From JBGAHD01 sp044226395 (GTDB taxonomy: Bacteria > Pseudomonadota > Gammaproteobacteria > Xanthomonadales > Ahniellaceae), in contig JBGAHD010000003.1 of the NCBI GenBank assembly GCA_044226395.1, positions 682,001 to 746,000 on the forward strand: 64,000 nucleotides of DNA, in the 5' to 3' direction. The position numbers and the translations under genes are program-made. Below, piece by piece: positions 1-8,954 of the stretch. Numbering within the stretch: position 1 is the stretch's first letter; each line of letters starts with the position of its first letter. The notes beneath the pieces were generated by a model that searched no databases, was not told where the DNA came from, and worked only from the letters and a program-made list of their open reading frames with translations.

Positions 1-2
1 AG

Positions 3-701
3 GCCGACGCCAAGCTCACGCTCGAGGCGGTCGATGGCGGCACGCGCGTGACCTGGGGTTTCGACAGCGATCTACCGCTGAACCTCGACGGCAAGTTTCT
101 CTTCAATGTCGTCGGTCGCTTCATGGGCTTGTCCTTCGACAGTATGTTGGGTCCGTACTACGAGCGCGGGTTGGGCAAGCTCAAGACCGTGGTCGAAGCA
201 CTGCCGGCCGATGACTGGACTGGGCTCGCCATCGACGCGATCGATCGTCCCGCCGCCAAGGCCTATGTCGTGTCCGCGACCAGCGCCACCGACGCCGCCG
301 CGTCCGAGACCGCGCTCACCGCCGCTTATGCTGAAATCGACACGTTTCTCGCCGCGAATGGCCTAGTGGACAACGGCCCGCCCTTCGCCGTGATCACCGC
401 GCACGAGGACAACACCTGGTCCTTCGACGCCGGCCGACCCACGCAAAATGCATCGGCGGCGCCGGTCGAGCCGGTGCGCCTGATCGACATGCCCGCCGGG
501 CCGGCCGTGCGCGCGCTGCACGTGGGCGGTTACGACGCGCTGGGGGACACGCACCGCAAGCTCAATGCCTACCTGGCCGCGCACGCCATGAAAGAGCGCG
601 ACCGGCGCATGGAAATCTATCTCGACGAAACGGCCGACACCCCGAACGAGAAGCTTCGCACCGAGATCGTGCAAGGTATCGAGGCCGACGACACTCGGTG
701 A
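3..701 (+). CDS. SRPBCC/GyrI-like protein, 5' end outside window
   Basis: The frame is open from base 3 and has no convincing start, so the gene begins before the window; 232 residues are visible. The first part fits the tail of an SRPBCC (START/polyketide-cyclase) domain, a lipid- or small-ligand-binding cup. From about residue 70 to the end it resembles the GyrI-like ligand-binding fold, with the typical segment RALHVGGYDALGDTHRKL followed by a short EIYLDE strand. Proteins with this SRPBCC plus GyrI-like architecture are common soluble proteins of unknown ligand. The GTG at 48 is inside the domain and is not a credible start. Function beyond ligand binding cannot be assigned. Confidence 0.7.
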   Translation, partial: ADAKLTLEAVDGGTRVTWGFDSDLPLNLDGKFLFNVVGRFMGLSFDSMLGPYYERGLGKLKTVVEALPADDWTGLAIDAIDRPAAKAYVVSATSATDAAASETALTAAYAEIDTFLAANGLVDNGPPFAVITAHEDNTWSFDAGRPTQNASAAPVEPVRLIDMPAGPAVRALHVGGYDALGDTHRKLNAYLAAHAMKERDRRMEIYLDETADTPNEKLRTEIVQGIEADDTR

Positions 702-892
702 CAAAGCTGAATCTCGGACTGGCGGGTTTGCGCGAGTGCCAAGGAATGTCATCGAAGGACTCGCCAGATTCTGCTTCCTACCTATAATGAGATCGCCGCC
801 ACACTTCTGGGCGAGAGGAAGTGGGCGGTGCCAAGGGCGAGCGCATGGCCGGACTTGCGCGCGCAACAGGAAGCCATAGGGGAACTGAAACC

Positions 893-1915
893 ATGTCTGT
901 TCGCTCCGATAGGGATACGCGATTGTCTTCGCGCCCGCGCAAGTTCATGCGCGATGGCGTGCGATTTTTCTTGGTCAGCCTGGCGTTGACGCTGGCCGCG
1001 TGCGGTGGCGATCAACCGCCGGCGCAAACCGCGGCGCCCGCCGCGCAGCCCGGCGCGCAGCCGGCGCAAGCCACCGCGCCCGCCGGCACGACCGTGCCGG
1101 TCGCTTCGGTGGAAGACCTGCTCAAGAGCGCGCGCGCTGCGGTCAACGAGCAACGCCTCGTGGCGCCGCCGGGTAACAACGCCATTGAGTTCTACGTGGC
1201 GGTGTTGAAGCAGGAACAAAACAACGTCCAGGCCACCCAGGCTCTGGTCGACATCTTCCCGCTGGGCGCGGGCATCGCCGAGCGCGCGATCGCGCAGAAG
1301 GAACTTGACGAAGCCGATCGCATCATCGCGCTGCTCGATCAGGCCAGTCCGAATTCGTACACCGTCTCGACGCTGCGCACCAAGCTCGATACCGCGCGCA
1401 CCGCGGCCGAGCGCGAAGAGCAGCGCCTGGCCGCGCAACAGCAGGCCCAGCAGCAAGCCCAGCAACAGGCCGCCGCCGAACCCGCGACGCCAGCGCCGAC
1501 GCAAGCACCGCCGCCCACCGCGCCGGCCACGGCCGCGCGCAATCCGCCGACGCAACCGGCGAACACGCCGGCCACCGCGCCGAGCACGCCGGCCGAACCC
1601 GCCACGCCCGCGCCGGTCGCTTCGGCGCCGTCGCAGGCATCGGGTGAGACGCGTGACGCGCGCGTCGTGCGTCAGGTGCAGCCGTCCTATCCCGTCGACG
1701 CGGCGCGCAAGCGCCTCAAGGGTTGGGTGGAACTCGAGTTCACCATCGGCACCGACGGTCGCGTGCGCGATGTCGCGGTGATGCGCGCGCAGCCGTCGCG
1801 CGTGTTCGATCGCGAGGCCATCCGCGCCCTGCAGCAATGGACCTTCGAGCCCGCGATGGAAAAGGGTCAGGCGGTCGAAGTGCGCAGTCGCCGTCGTCTG
1901 GAATTCCAGCTGTAA
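893..1915 (+). CDS. TonB-domain energy transducer, probable lipoprotein
   Basis: A 340-residue protein with a hydrophobic N-terminus ending in a lipobox-like LTLAAC (Cys about residue 37), a central Ala/Gln/Pro-rich linker (roughly residues 180-260, with QQAQQQAQQQ runs and many TPA repeats) and a C-terminal TonB domain (QPSYPVDAARKRLKGWVELE, then the WTFEPA motif). TonB domains touch TonB-dependent receptors or act as periplasmic adaptors. A lipid anchor instead of the usual ExbB-interacting transmembrane helix would be unusual, so it may not transduce proton-motive force. ATG 893 has an AGGGGAA ribosome site eight bases upstream; ATG 947 would give a more standard lipoprotein signal but lacks such a site. 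No exbB/exbD lie nearby. A strong terminator follows directly. Confidence 0.75.
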   Translation: MSVRSDRDTRLSSRPRKFMRDGVRFFLVSLALTLAACGGDQPPAQTAAPAAQPGAQPAQATAPAGTTVPVASVEDLLKSARAAVNEQRLVAPPGNNAIEFYVAVLKQEQNNVQATQALVDIFPLGAGIAERAIAQKELDEADRIIALLDQASPNSYTVSTLRTKLDTARTAAEREEQRLAAQQQAQQQAQQQAAAEPATPAPTQAPPPTAPATAARNPPTQPANTPATAPSTPAEPATPAPVASAPSQASGETRDARVVRQVQPSYPVDAARKRLKGWVELEFTIGTDGRVRDVAVMRAQPSRVFDREAIRALQQWTFEPAMEKGQAVEVRSRRRLEFQL

Positions 1916-1930
1916 GTCATCGCATCGAGA

Positions 1931-1968
1931 CGGGGCGATGTCCTGAGGACATCGCCCCGTTTTTTTTT
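1931..1968 (+). terminator. Rho-independent terminator of the TonB-domain gene
   Basis: A perfect 13-base-pair stem (1931-1943 with 1947-1959), three-base loop TGA, followed by nine T residues (1960-1968), 15 bases after the stop codon. It ends the plus-strand gene and separates it from the convergent decarboxylase gene. Confidence 0.93.
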
Positions 1969-2036
1969 GCGGCGCGCGCGGCGGTGGAACGCGCGGCTCG
2001 CGCGTGGGCTCGGCGATGCAATCCGGCGCGGTCGAC

Positions 2037-3968
2037 TCAGCCTTCGCCGTGCGCGATCAGCTCGTCGATCTGACGCTCGAGAAACTCGAAGTACCCGGCG
2101 AGATAACTGCCGCCGTGACCCTGATCGAGCAGGAAGGGATGCATCAGGGTGTGACGCAGCACCACGATGCGATCGCCATCGCCATCCTCTTCGTCATGGT
2201 CCAGGGCATCGGGCGCGAAGCCGAGTGCGTCGAGCACGCGTCGCGTTTCGGTCGGGCCCAGCGCGTCGGGCTTTAACGTGGTGACGGAGCCGAAGTACTC
2301 GCCCAATTGCAGCGGCTTGTCGGGATCGGCGCTCAAGCGGCGATGCAGCTGACGCATGAAGCGGCTCATGACGCGCGGATCGGTGTTGCCGCGCGGATTG
2401 ATCGCCAGGCACACGAGGTTGCTGTCCGGCGCGAAGGGCACGAGCACGCGCGCCTTTTCGGCGCAGCGATCCACGAAGGCTTGCGCCTCGGCGAGAAAAG
2501 CCTCGGTCGAGCGGATGCTCTGCGCCTGCAAGCGACCGAAGTGCGCGAAGTCCAAGGGCAAGGTGCGATGCACCACGTACACCGCCGCCGCGTTGGCGCC
2601 GGGCTTGGACCCTTCGGGCACGTAACGGCCCAATTGCCGATGCCGCGCGAGGAAATCGCCCTCGTCGCCTTCGGTGAACACGTAGTCGGCCGATTCCGAC
2701 AGCAAGGCGATCGCGCGCTGATCGCGACACACGAAAGCGCCCGAGCCATAGGGCAGATAGCCGAGCTTGTGCGGATCGATGGTCACCGAATCCATGCGCT
2801 GCAAGGCCGCGATCGCGGCGTGCACGGCCGGCGTGGGAAAGCGGGCGAACTCGCGACCGACCGTGTCGGCATCACGCAGATTCCCTTCGGGCGTGCGAAA
2901 CAACGTGCACAGATAACCACCCCACGCCGCGTCGGCGTGCAGCGCGAAGCCGAGTCCGCGCGACTGCATCCGCGCGCGCAAGTCGGCTAGTTGATCGAGC
3001 GGATCGATGGTGCCGAACTCGGTGCTGCCGAGCACGCCCACGGCCATCAGCACGGATTGCCGACGTTGCCGACAGTCGTCGAGCGCGGCTTCGAGCGCGT
3101 CGATGTCCAGGCGCATGGCGCGACCGGGGATCAAGCGCAGTTGCTCGCGGCCGAGGCCAAGCAACTTCACGCCCTTGCTCCACGAGTAATGCGCGGTCGA
3201 AGGCGCGAACACCAGCGGCGGCGTCAGGCTCGGGTGACGCGCGAGAAAGCCGTGCAGGCCGAGCGATTCCACGCGCTCGTGCTCGACGCGTTCGCGCCAA
3301 CGCGCTCGCTCGGCCGGCGGCAGGTCGCGCAGGCCAGCGCGCCAGCGTTCGAGCAGGGCGATGATCTCCGTCTGCGCCAGATTGAACGCGGCGTCGTCGC
3401 TGTCGGGCAGCGCGTCGATCGGCGCGCCGGCGGCGCGCAGCGCGACCGGAAACGCCTTCATCGCCAGCGCGAGGCGCAAGCCCTGCACATTGGCCAGCGT
3501 GCCGCCCGAGGTGAGATGACCAAAGGCGCAATCGGCGCGCGTGGGATCGGCGACATAGCCAATCATCGCGGCCAGTTGCAGACCGACCTTGAGTTCCAGA
3601 TCGATCGTCACCGGCGCGGCTTCGGCCGAAACATTGTTGGGGTTGTACGGCAGCGCCAACATTTGCGCGGCCAGGCCGGGAATCAGCAGATCGCTGACCA
3701 TGTGCCCGATGTAGCGCGGGCTATGAAACGGCACGCTGCGCTTCAACGCGGCCGAGAGTTGATGCAGTTCCTTGCGCAGGCGCGATTCGAAGGCGATGTA
3801 GTCGGGCTGGCGATTGGCGCCGGTGGGAATGACGGGCGCGTCTTCGGGATGCAAGTTTCGGCGCCAGTAGACGTGATCGCGCAGAAAACCCACGACCAGC
3901 GATTCGAGCAAGTCGTCGTTCTCGGCATAGGGTCCGAGAAAGCAGGGATAGAGCGCGGGATCGTTCAT
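2037..3968 (-). CDS. PLP-dependent group II decarboxylase
   Basis: A 643-residue member of the pyridoxal-phosphate group II decarboxylase family (glutamate, tyrosine, aromatic L-amino-acid decarboxylases). It should release CO2 from an amino acid; the substrate cannot be read from sequence. Visible family marks are the substrate/PLP-stacking region HLTSGGTLAN (151-160), HADAAWGGY with the PLP-pyridine-binding Asp (about 344-352), and DPHKLGY with the Schiff-base lysine at about residue 401. It is longer than the roughly 470-residue bacterial GadB proteins, with an extended N-terminus and insertions, as in tyrosine-decarboxylase-like homologues. The protein is probably cytosolic. A 200-base leader upstream carries possible alternative hairpins. 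It converges on the TonB-domain gene. Confidence 0.85.
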   Translation of the reverse strand: MNDPALYPCFLGPYAENDDLLESLVVGFLRDHVYWRRNLHPEDAPVIPTGANRQPDYIAFESRLRKELHQLSAALKRSVPFHSPRYIGHMVSDLLIPGLAAQMLALPYNPNNVSAEAAPVTIDLELKVGLQLAAMIGYVADPTRADCAFGHLTSGGTLANVQGLRLALAMKAFPVALRAAGAPIDALPDSDDAAFNLAQTEIIALLERWRAGLRDLPPAERARWRERVEHERVESLGLHGFLARHPSLTPPLVFAPSTAHYSWSKGVKLLGLGREQLRLIPGRAMRLDIDALEAALDDCRQRRQSVLMAVGVLGSTEFGTIDPLDQLADLRARMQSRGLGFALHADAAWGGYLCTLFRTPEGNLRDADTVGREFARFPTPAVHAAIAALQRMDSVTIDPHKLGYLPYGSGAFVCRDQRAIALLSESADYVFTEGDEGDFLARHRQLGRYVPEGSKPGANAAAVYVVHRTLPLDFAHFGRLQAQSIRSTEAFLAEAQAFVDRCAEKARVLVPFAPDSNLVCLAINPRGNTDPRVMSRFMRQLHRRLSADPDKPLQLGEYFGSVTTLKPDALGPTETRRVLDALGFAPDALDHDEEDGDGDRIVVLRHTLMHPFLLDQGHGGSYLAGYFEFLERQIDELIAHGEG

Positions 3969-4062
3969 GCGCGCCCGCGCGCGATGGCGCTCGAACGGGG
4001 AATCGCGAAGGGCGTGGCAAGCACGGGCATGGCCGCGGAAGGGGTAGTCGCGTTGGCGACAT

Positions 4063-4108
4063 CCTGACGGTTTCCTCCGGCGACGGACATGACCTGGATC
4101 AGGTCAGG
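4063..4108 (-). promoter_or_regulatory. Possible structured leader of the PLP decarboxylase
   Basis: The 209 bases between the GPP34 gene and the decarboxylase contain TGACCTG-GAT-CAGGTCA (4090-4106), a perfect seven-pair hairpin. A second pairing, CCTGAC (4063-4068) with GTCAGG (4103-4108), uses part of the same arm, so the two structures exclude each other. Read on the minus strand, CCTGATC followed by a GGAGGAAA block resembles the 3' half of the thiamine-pyrophosphate riboswitch, but the required CUGAGA element is absent. Identity is uncertain. Confidence 0.3.
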
Positions 4109-4177
4109 CGCGGTCCCGGGTTCGATGCGCGATGCGCGCGGTCTGGCGCCATCGATCGGCGCGCGACCTGCTCGTGC

Positions 4178-4786
4178 TCAGGCCAGACTCATCGGCAGCG
4201 CGAACAGCAGACGCAGTTTGTCGTCGTGCGGGGCGCCGGCGATTTCGGCCAGGCGCTTGCGCGTGGCGGAGAGTTCTTCCGGCGTCGAGCGCGCGGCGAG
4301 CACGCCGCTGGCGTCGGCCAGCACGGCCAGACCGATCGCGGTGTGCGAAGGCGCTTGGCCGCGCGTGACCGTGCGCAGCGCATCGAACACTTCGCGCAGC
4401 GATTGCATCGAGCGCAGCGGATTGCGCTGAAAGAAGAACGCCTGACGATGGTGATGCAGGATGTCGCGCGCGACCAGGGCCGAGATCAGCCGCTTGGTCG
4501 AATTGCCCAGCGTGCGTCGGACCATCTCCACCGCGTCGCCCAACGGCACGCGGCCGCCCGCCGCGATCAAGCGATTGGCGGCGGCATCGAGTTGCGGGTT
4601 GAAATCGGGCAGCGAGGTGGTGGCGGTGACGCCCTTCTCATCGCCTTGAAGACGACCATGCAGGGCGAGTTCGAACAACACGGCGCCAGCGATGGCGCGG
4701 CGCAAGCGACCGACATCGACACCGCGGGCGAACACGCCGCGTTCGGGATCGAGGGCGAGCATCACCAGTTGTTCGGCCAGCGTCAT
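4178..4786 (-). CDS. GPP34 family protein
   Basis: A 202-residue protein matching the GPP34 (GOLPH3-like) family throughout: an N-terminal LAEQLVMLALDPERG segment, then the AIAGAVLFELALHGRL helix, and a final helical region with LRLLFALP. Eukaryotic GOLPH3 binds phosphatidylinositol-4-phosphate at the Golgi; bacterial homologues occur widely in actinobacteria and some proteobacteria, and their role is not established. No signal peptide or membrane segment is visible. It lies between the decarboxylase and a secreted hydrolase on the same strand, but the gaps of 200 and 106 bases argue against a tight operon. Family assignment is good; function is open. Confidence 0.82.
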   Translation of the reverse strand: MTLAEQLVMLALDPERGVFARGVDVGRLRRAIAGAVLFELALHGRLQGDEKGVTATTSLPDFNPQLDAAANRLIAAGGRVPLGDAVEMVRRTLGNSTKRLISALVARDILHHHRQAFFFQRNPLRSMQSLREVFDALRTVTRGQAPSHTAIGLAVLADASGVLAARSTPEELSATRKRLAEIAGAPHDDKLRLLFALPMSLA

Positions 4787-4892
4787 GAGAGGGCTCGGGC
4801 GCTTGGGGGGCGATTAGCTTCGCGAAATCGCTGGCGCGAAGCAAACGCCATTGGGCATGGGTCCGGCCGCCGCGGCCGGGCCGCGAGGCGGT

Positions 4893-6236
4893 TCAGCGGC
4901 CGGCGCTGACGCGTTGACGATGCGCGGCGGGCTTGCGCGAGGCGATCAAGGGCCGCGGCTGGAACGCCGAAAGGCGCAGCCAATCGTAGGCCGGCAAGCC
5001 CAGATAGCGATCGAGCAAGGTCGGCAGCAGGCCCGAAGGCACGGCGCTTTCACAATTCCACAACATCACCACGCCGAAATCGTGATCAGGCAGCAAGGCG
5101 ATGATGCCGCGATAGCCCTGCACCGCGCCGGCATGAAACACCAAGCGCTGACCGGCGTAGTCGTACACGCGCCAGCCCAGGCCGTATTGCGCCAGCGACA
5201 CGCGCGCGCGTCGCCAGGGCGAGCCGCGTTCTTCGCCGGGGGTGATCACGCGCGGCTGCTGAATCTCGTTGAGCAGGTCGGCGGGCAACACGTCCGGTCG
5301 ATGGCCGAGCTGCGCGTTGGCCCACAGCGCCATGTCGGCGATCGACGCGTTGACGCCGGCCGCCGGCGTGACGCGGTAATAGTTTTCCTTCGGCCGCAGC
5401 GCCACCCAGCGCCGCCCCTGACGCACGTGCGGGCGCGCCCAGTCCGCGCTCGATTCCAGCGCGTCACGACCATAGGTCGCCTGATTCATGCCCAGCGGGT
5501 GAAACAAACGCCGCTCGACTTCGTAACTGAAGAACTGCCCCGTGGCGGCGAAGGTCGCGTCGCCGATCAGGCTGAAGGCGACGTTTTGATAGGCGTAGCA
5601 ATCGCCCACCGAGCAGGTCATCGGCAATTCGCGCAGGCGATAAACCAGCATCGGGTAGGGCTCGTCGCGCTCGAGCTCGCGATCGAAGGCGTTGTGCGGC
5701 AGGCCGACGCGATGACTGAGCAGATCACCGATGGTCAGCCGCTGCGTCTCGCGGCTTTGGCTGAGTTCGACCATGGGCACGAGATCCTGCACCGGATCGT
5801 CCCAGTCGAGATAGCCGTCGCGCACCAGCAGCGCGGTGGTGGTCGACGCGAAAGCCTTCGACAGCGAGGCCAAGCGAAACGGACTGTCCGTGCGCACCGG
5901 CACGCCGCTGCCGATGTCGGTGGTGCCCAGGCCACGCACGCTTAGCACCTGACCCTTGCCAACGACGGCCACGCCCATGCCCACGACCTGACCGGTGTTC
6001 ATCACCTGATCGGTGATCTGCTCGAACTCGGCGACGATGCGCGCGAGTTCGATCGGGTCGTCGCCGATCACGCGCGGCACGGTGATCGGGGCTTCGGCGA
6101 CGGTCGCGTCGGCCGCCGTCGCGATGGCGGGCGCGGTCGTCGCGGGGGCCGGGGTCGGCGCGGTCGGCGAGGCGGCGCCGACGGCGCCGGCGAACAAGCT
6201 CAGCAACACCACGGCGGTGGCGCGGGCGGAACGCAT
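4893..6236 (-). CDS. Secreted serine hydrolase, beta-lactamase class C fold
   Basis: About 447 residues from the chosen ATG, which begins a clean signal peptide (MRSARATAVVLLSLFAGAVG, cut near an Ala-Ser site) and is followed by an Ala/Thr/Pro-rich linker. The penicillin-binding/class C fold is shown by SLSK (catalytic Ser and Lys of SxxK), YQN in AYQNVAFS (YxN motif), and HAGAVQGY, the third motif where class C-like esterases have HxG in place of KTG. Such periplasmic enzymes are peptidases, esterases or D-aminopeptidases more often than true beta-lactamases. In-frame starts at 6302 and 6263 would run into the promoter of the divergent lemA gene, so I prefer 6236. Confidence 0.82.
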   Translation of the reverse strand: MRSARATAVVLLSLFAGAVGAASPTAPTPAPATTAPAIATAADATVAEAPITVPRVIGDDPIELARIVAEFEQITDQVMNTGQVVGMGVAVVGKGQVLSVRGLGTTDIGSGVPVRTDSPFRLASLSKAFASTTTALLVRDGYLDWDDPVQDLVPMVELSQSRETQRLTIGDLLSHRVGLPHNAFDRELERDEPYPMLVYRLRELPMTCSVGDCYAYQNVAFSLIGDATFAATGQFFSYEVERRLFHPLGMNQATYGRDALESSADWARPHVRQGRRWVALRPKENYYRVTPAAGVNASIADMALWANAQLGHRPDVLPADLLNEIQQPRVITPGEERGSPWRRARVSLAQYGLGWRVYDYAGQRLVFHAGAVQGYRGIIALLPDHDFGVVMLWNCESAVPSGLLPTLLDRYLGLPAYDWLRLSAFQPRPLIASRKPAAHRQRVSAGR

Positions 6237-6334
6237 CGATGTCGGGCACCGCGAAAGCAGCATGTTATGCTCGAAGCTCGAAACAAGCTGCATTTTACGC
6301 ATGCCCGTGGCTTCTAGGCGAGGGAGTTTTCACC

Positions 6335-6919
6335 ATGATTGCACTGATTTTCGTTGCGGTGGTGGTCGTGCTGGCGATGTGGGCCATCGGCATCTACAAC
6401 GGTCTGATCGTTTCGCGTAACGGCTACAAGAACGCCTTCGCCCAGATCGACGTGCAGCTGACGCGGCGCTACGACCTGATCCCCAACCTGGTCGAGACCG
6501 CCAAGGGCTACATGAAGCACGAGCGCGAGACGCTCGAGGCCGTGATCGCCGCCCGCAACGTCGCCGTCAGCGGCCTGCGCGCGGCCAACGCCAATCCCGG
6601 CGACGCCGCCGCGATGCAGCAACTGGCCACGGCCGAGGGCCAGCTCGGCGGCACCCTGGGCCGCTTGTTCGCGCTGTCCGAGGCCTATCCCGACCTCAAG
6701 GCCAACCAGAACATGATGCAGCTGTCCGAAGAGCTGACCTCGACCGAGAACAAGGTCGCCTTCGCGCGTCAGGCCTTCAACGACGCGGTGATGAACTACA
6801 ACAACCGACGCGAGATCTTTCCATCCAGCCTGATCGCCGGCATCTTCAATTTCGCCGCCGCGGCCCTGCTCGAGATCGACAACGCGGTCAAGCGCGAAGC
6901 GCCGCAAGTCAAATTCTGA
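6335..6919 (+). CDS. lemA: LemA family membrane protein
   Basis: A 194-residue LemA protein: one N-terminal membrane helix (IALIFVAVVVVLAMWAIGIY) followed by the conserved coiled helical bundle with IDVQLTRRYDLIPNLVETAK and, near the end, NNRREIFPSSLIAGIF. The short N-terminus is outside and the helical part faces the cytosol in models of the family. Its exact task is unknown; it typically travels with an M48 peptidase or a TPM-domain protein. Here the M48 gene follows after 27 bases and the two very probably form one transcript. ATG 6335 has a CGAGGGAG ribosome site ten bases upstream; longer in-frame starts lack one. Confidence 0.9.
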   Translation: MIALIFVAVVVVLAMWAIGIYNGLIVSRNGYKNAFAQIDVQLTRRYDLIPNLVETAKGYMKHERETLEAVIAARNVAVSGLRAANANPGDAAAMQQLATAEGQLGGTLGRLFALSEAYPDLKANQNMMQLSEELTSTENKVAFARQAFNDAVMNYNNRREIFPSSLIAGIFNFAAAALLEIDNAVKREAPQVKF

Positions 6920-6946
6920 TCCGCGTCGGGCGGGGTCGGGTCGCCG

Positions 6947-8950
6947 ATGGATTTCTTCGCATACCAGGCCAAGGCGCGAAGTCAGTCGCGCCGGCTGCTG
7001 ATCTGGTTCGGGCTGGCCGTGGTCGGCGTGGTGCTGGCCATCGACGCGGTGATTCTGGTCGTGCTGATCAGCGCCAACCGCTCGGGCAAGGGCGAGGCGC
7101 CGATCTCGGGCTCGCCGATCGCCGATCATCTGGGCGGCCTGATGGCCACGAGCCTAGTCGTGCTGACCGTGATCCTCATCGCCAGCATGGTCAAGATCGC
7201 GATGCTGCGCTCGGGCGGTTCGGCCGTGGCGCGCAAGCTCGGCGCGGTGCGCGTCAACACGGGCGGCAATGACCTGGCCTTGCGTCGACTGCGCAACGTG
7301 GTCGAAGAGATCGCCATCGCCTCGGGCGTGCCCGTGCCCGAGATCTATGTGCTCGAGCAGGAAGAATCGATCAATGCCTTCGCCGCCGGCTTCTCGCCGG
7401 CCGATGCCGCCGTGTGCGTGACGCGCGGGTGTTTGGAAAAGCTCAACCGCGACGAACTGCAAGGCGTGATCGCGCACGAGTTCAGTCACGTGCTCAATGG
7501 CGACATGCGCCTGAACATCCGCATGATGGGTCTGCTGTTCGGGATCCTTGTGATCGGCATCGCCGGGCGCGAGATGCTGCGCATCCGCAGTGGCGACAAG
7601 GAAGGCATGGCCCTGATGCTGATCGCCCTGGCGGTGATGATCGTAGGCTACGCGGGGCTGTTCTTCGGTCGCATCATCAAGGCCAGCGTGTCGCGTCAGC
7701 GCGAGTACCTGGCCGACGCCTCGGCCGTGCAGTTCACGCGTCAGACCGTGGGTATTTCCGGCGCGTTGAAGAAGATCGCGGCGCTGCCGGCGGGGTCGCG
7801 CCTGAGCGCGGGCGATGGCGAGGAAGTCAGCCACATGCTGTTCGGCGATGGCATGGGCTTCTCGGCCCTGTTCGCCACGCATCCGCCGGTGCTCGAGCGC
7901 ATTCAGCGCCTCGATCCGCGCTTCAAGGAATCGGAACTGATCGATCTGTCCAAACGCTGGTCGCGCGTGACCACGGCCTTGGCCGACGACGATTCGACGG
8001 GCACGCCCTTGGCGTCGTTCGCAGGCATCGAAGTCACGCCGCCCGCGACCTCCGCCGCCGCGCCGAAGGTAGCGGCCGCGCCACCGCGTTCCGCGCCGCC
8101 CGCGACGATGCCGGCGGCCGGCAGCAGCGTCAGCGTCGATCCGCATCGCGTCGCGCGTCAGGTCGGCAATCCGTCATCGGACGATTACGCCGCGGCCGGT
8201 TCGATTCATCAGAACTTGCCCGAGGCGCTGGCCGAATTCGCCTACATGCAGGAGCAAGCGCCGGCGCTGGTGCTCGCGCTAGCGCTCGATCGTGAGGCGG
8301 GTCTGCGCGAACGACAGCTGCAGATCATCACGGATGCGCTCGGTCACGATCTCGCGCAGCGCGCGCGGGCGATCGTGCCGAGCCTCGTCGATCTTCATCC
8401 CTTGCATCGGCTGCCGCTGGCCTCGCTCGCGTTTCCGACGCTGCGTCGCCGTCCGCGCCCGTATTTGGAAAACCTCGTGCGCGCGCTCGATGGCGTGATT
8501 CGCGCCGATGGTCACGTGCAACTCGGCGAGTATTGCCTCGCGCGCCTGCTCGGCGTGCAGGTGATGGATGCGCTCGATCCCTCGCGTTCCGCGCCGCTGG
8601 GCAGCAAGCGCTTGGTCGACGTGCGCGCCGCCGTGGTCGATCTGTTCGCGGTGCTGGCCCAGCAAGGCCATGCCGATGCCGATCAGGCGCGACGCGCCTT
8701 CATCGCCGGCACGCATCTGGTGTTGGGCACCGACGTGCCGACGTATCAACCTTCGGGCGATTGGCAGCAGGCGCTCGATCGCGCTTTCGCGCAATTGAAT
8801 CGGCTCAATCCGGCCGGCAAGCAATTGCTGGTGGAAGGCCTCACGCGCACGTTGAGCCTGGACAATCGCGTGACCCTGGAAGAAGCCGAGCTGCTGCGCA
8901 CGATCTGCGCCGCGCTGCACTGCCCGTTGCCGCCGATCTTGAGCGTGTGA
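6947..8950 (+). CDS. M48 family membrane metallopeptidase with long C-terminal extension
   Basis: A 667-residue HtpX/M48-type zinc protease. Two membrane helices lie near the N-terminus (about 20-45 and 60-85), then the zinc site HEFSH (His177, Glu178, His181), two more helices (about 195-245) and the third-ligand region SRQREYLADASAVQF. The catalytic part ends near residue 345, which already equals a complete HtpX. After an Ala/Pro-rich linker a further roughly 290 residues follow, helical in appearance and without a recognised domain. HtpX-type enzymes cut misfolded membrane proteins. It is coupled to lemA. It meets the convergent GMC gene with only four bases between. Confidence 0.88.
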   Translation: MDFFAYQAKARSQSRRLLIWFGLAVVGVVLAIDAVILVVLISANRSGKGEAPISGSPIADHLGGLMATSLVVLTVILIASMVKIAMLRSGGSAVARKLGAVRVNTGGNDLALRRLRNVVEEIAIASGVPVPEIYVLEQEESINAFAAGFSPADAAVCVTRGCLEKLNRDELQGVIAHEFSHVLNGDMRLNIRMMGLLFGILVIGIAGREMLRIRSGDKEGMALMLIALAVMIVGYAGLFFGRIIKASVSRQREYLADASAVQFTRQTVGISGALKKIAALPAGSRLSAGDGEEVSHMLFGDGMGFSALFATHPPVLERIQRLDPRFKESELIDLSKRWSRVTTALADDDSTGTPLASFAGIEVTPPATSAAAPKVAAAPPRSAPPATMPAAGSSVSVDPHRVARQVGNPSSDDYAAAGSIHQNLPEALAEFAYMQEQAPALVLALALDREAGLRERQLQIITDALGHDLAQRARAIVPSLVDLHPLHRLPLASLAFPTLRRRPRPYLENLVRALDGVIRADGHVQLGEYCLARLLGVQVMDALDPSRSAPLGSKRLVDVRAAVVDLFAVLAQQGHADADQARRAFIAGTHLVLGTDVPTYQPSGDWQQALDRAFAQLNRLNPAGKQLLVEGLTRTLSLDNRVTLEEAELLRTICAALHCPLPPILSV

Positions 8951-8954
8951 TGCC

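Noticed and set aside
3969..4177. Confident TPP riboswitch call
   Set aside because: Only the 3' part is similar and no CUGAGA element is present; kept as low-confidence structured leader.
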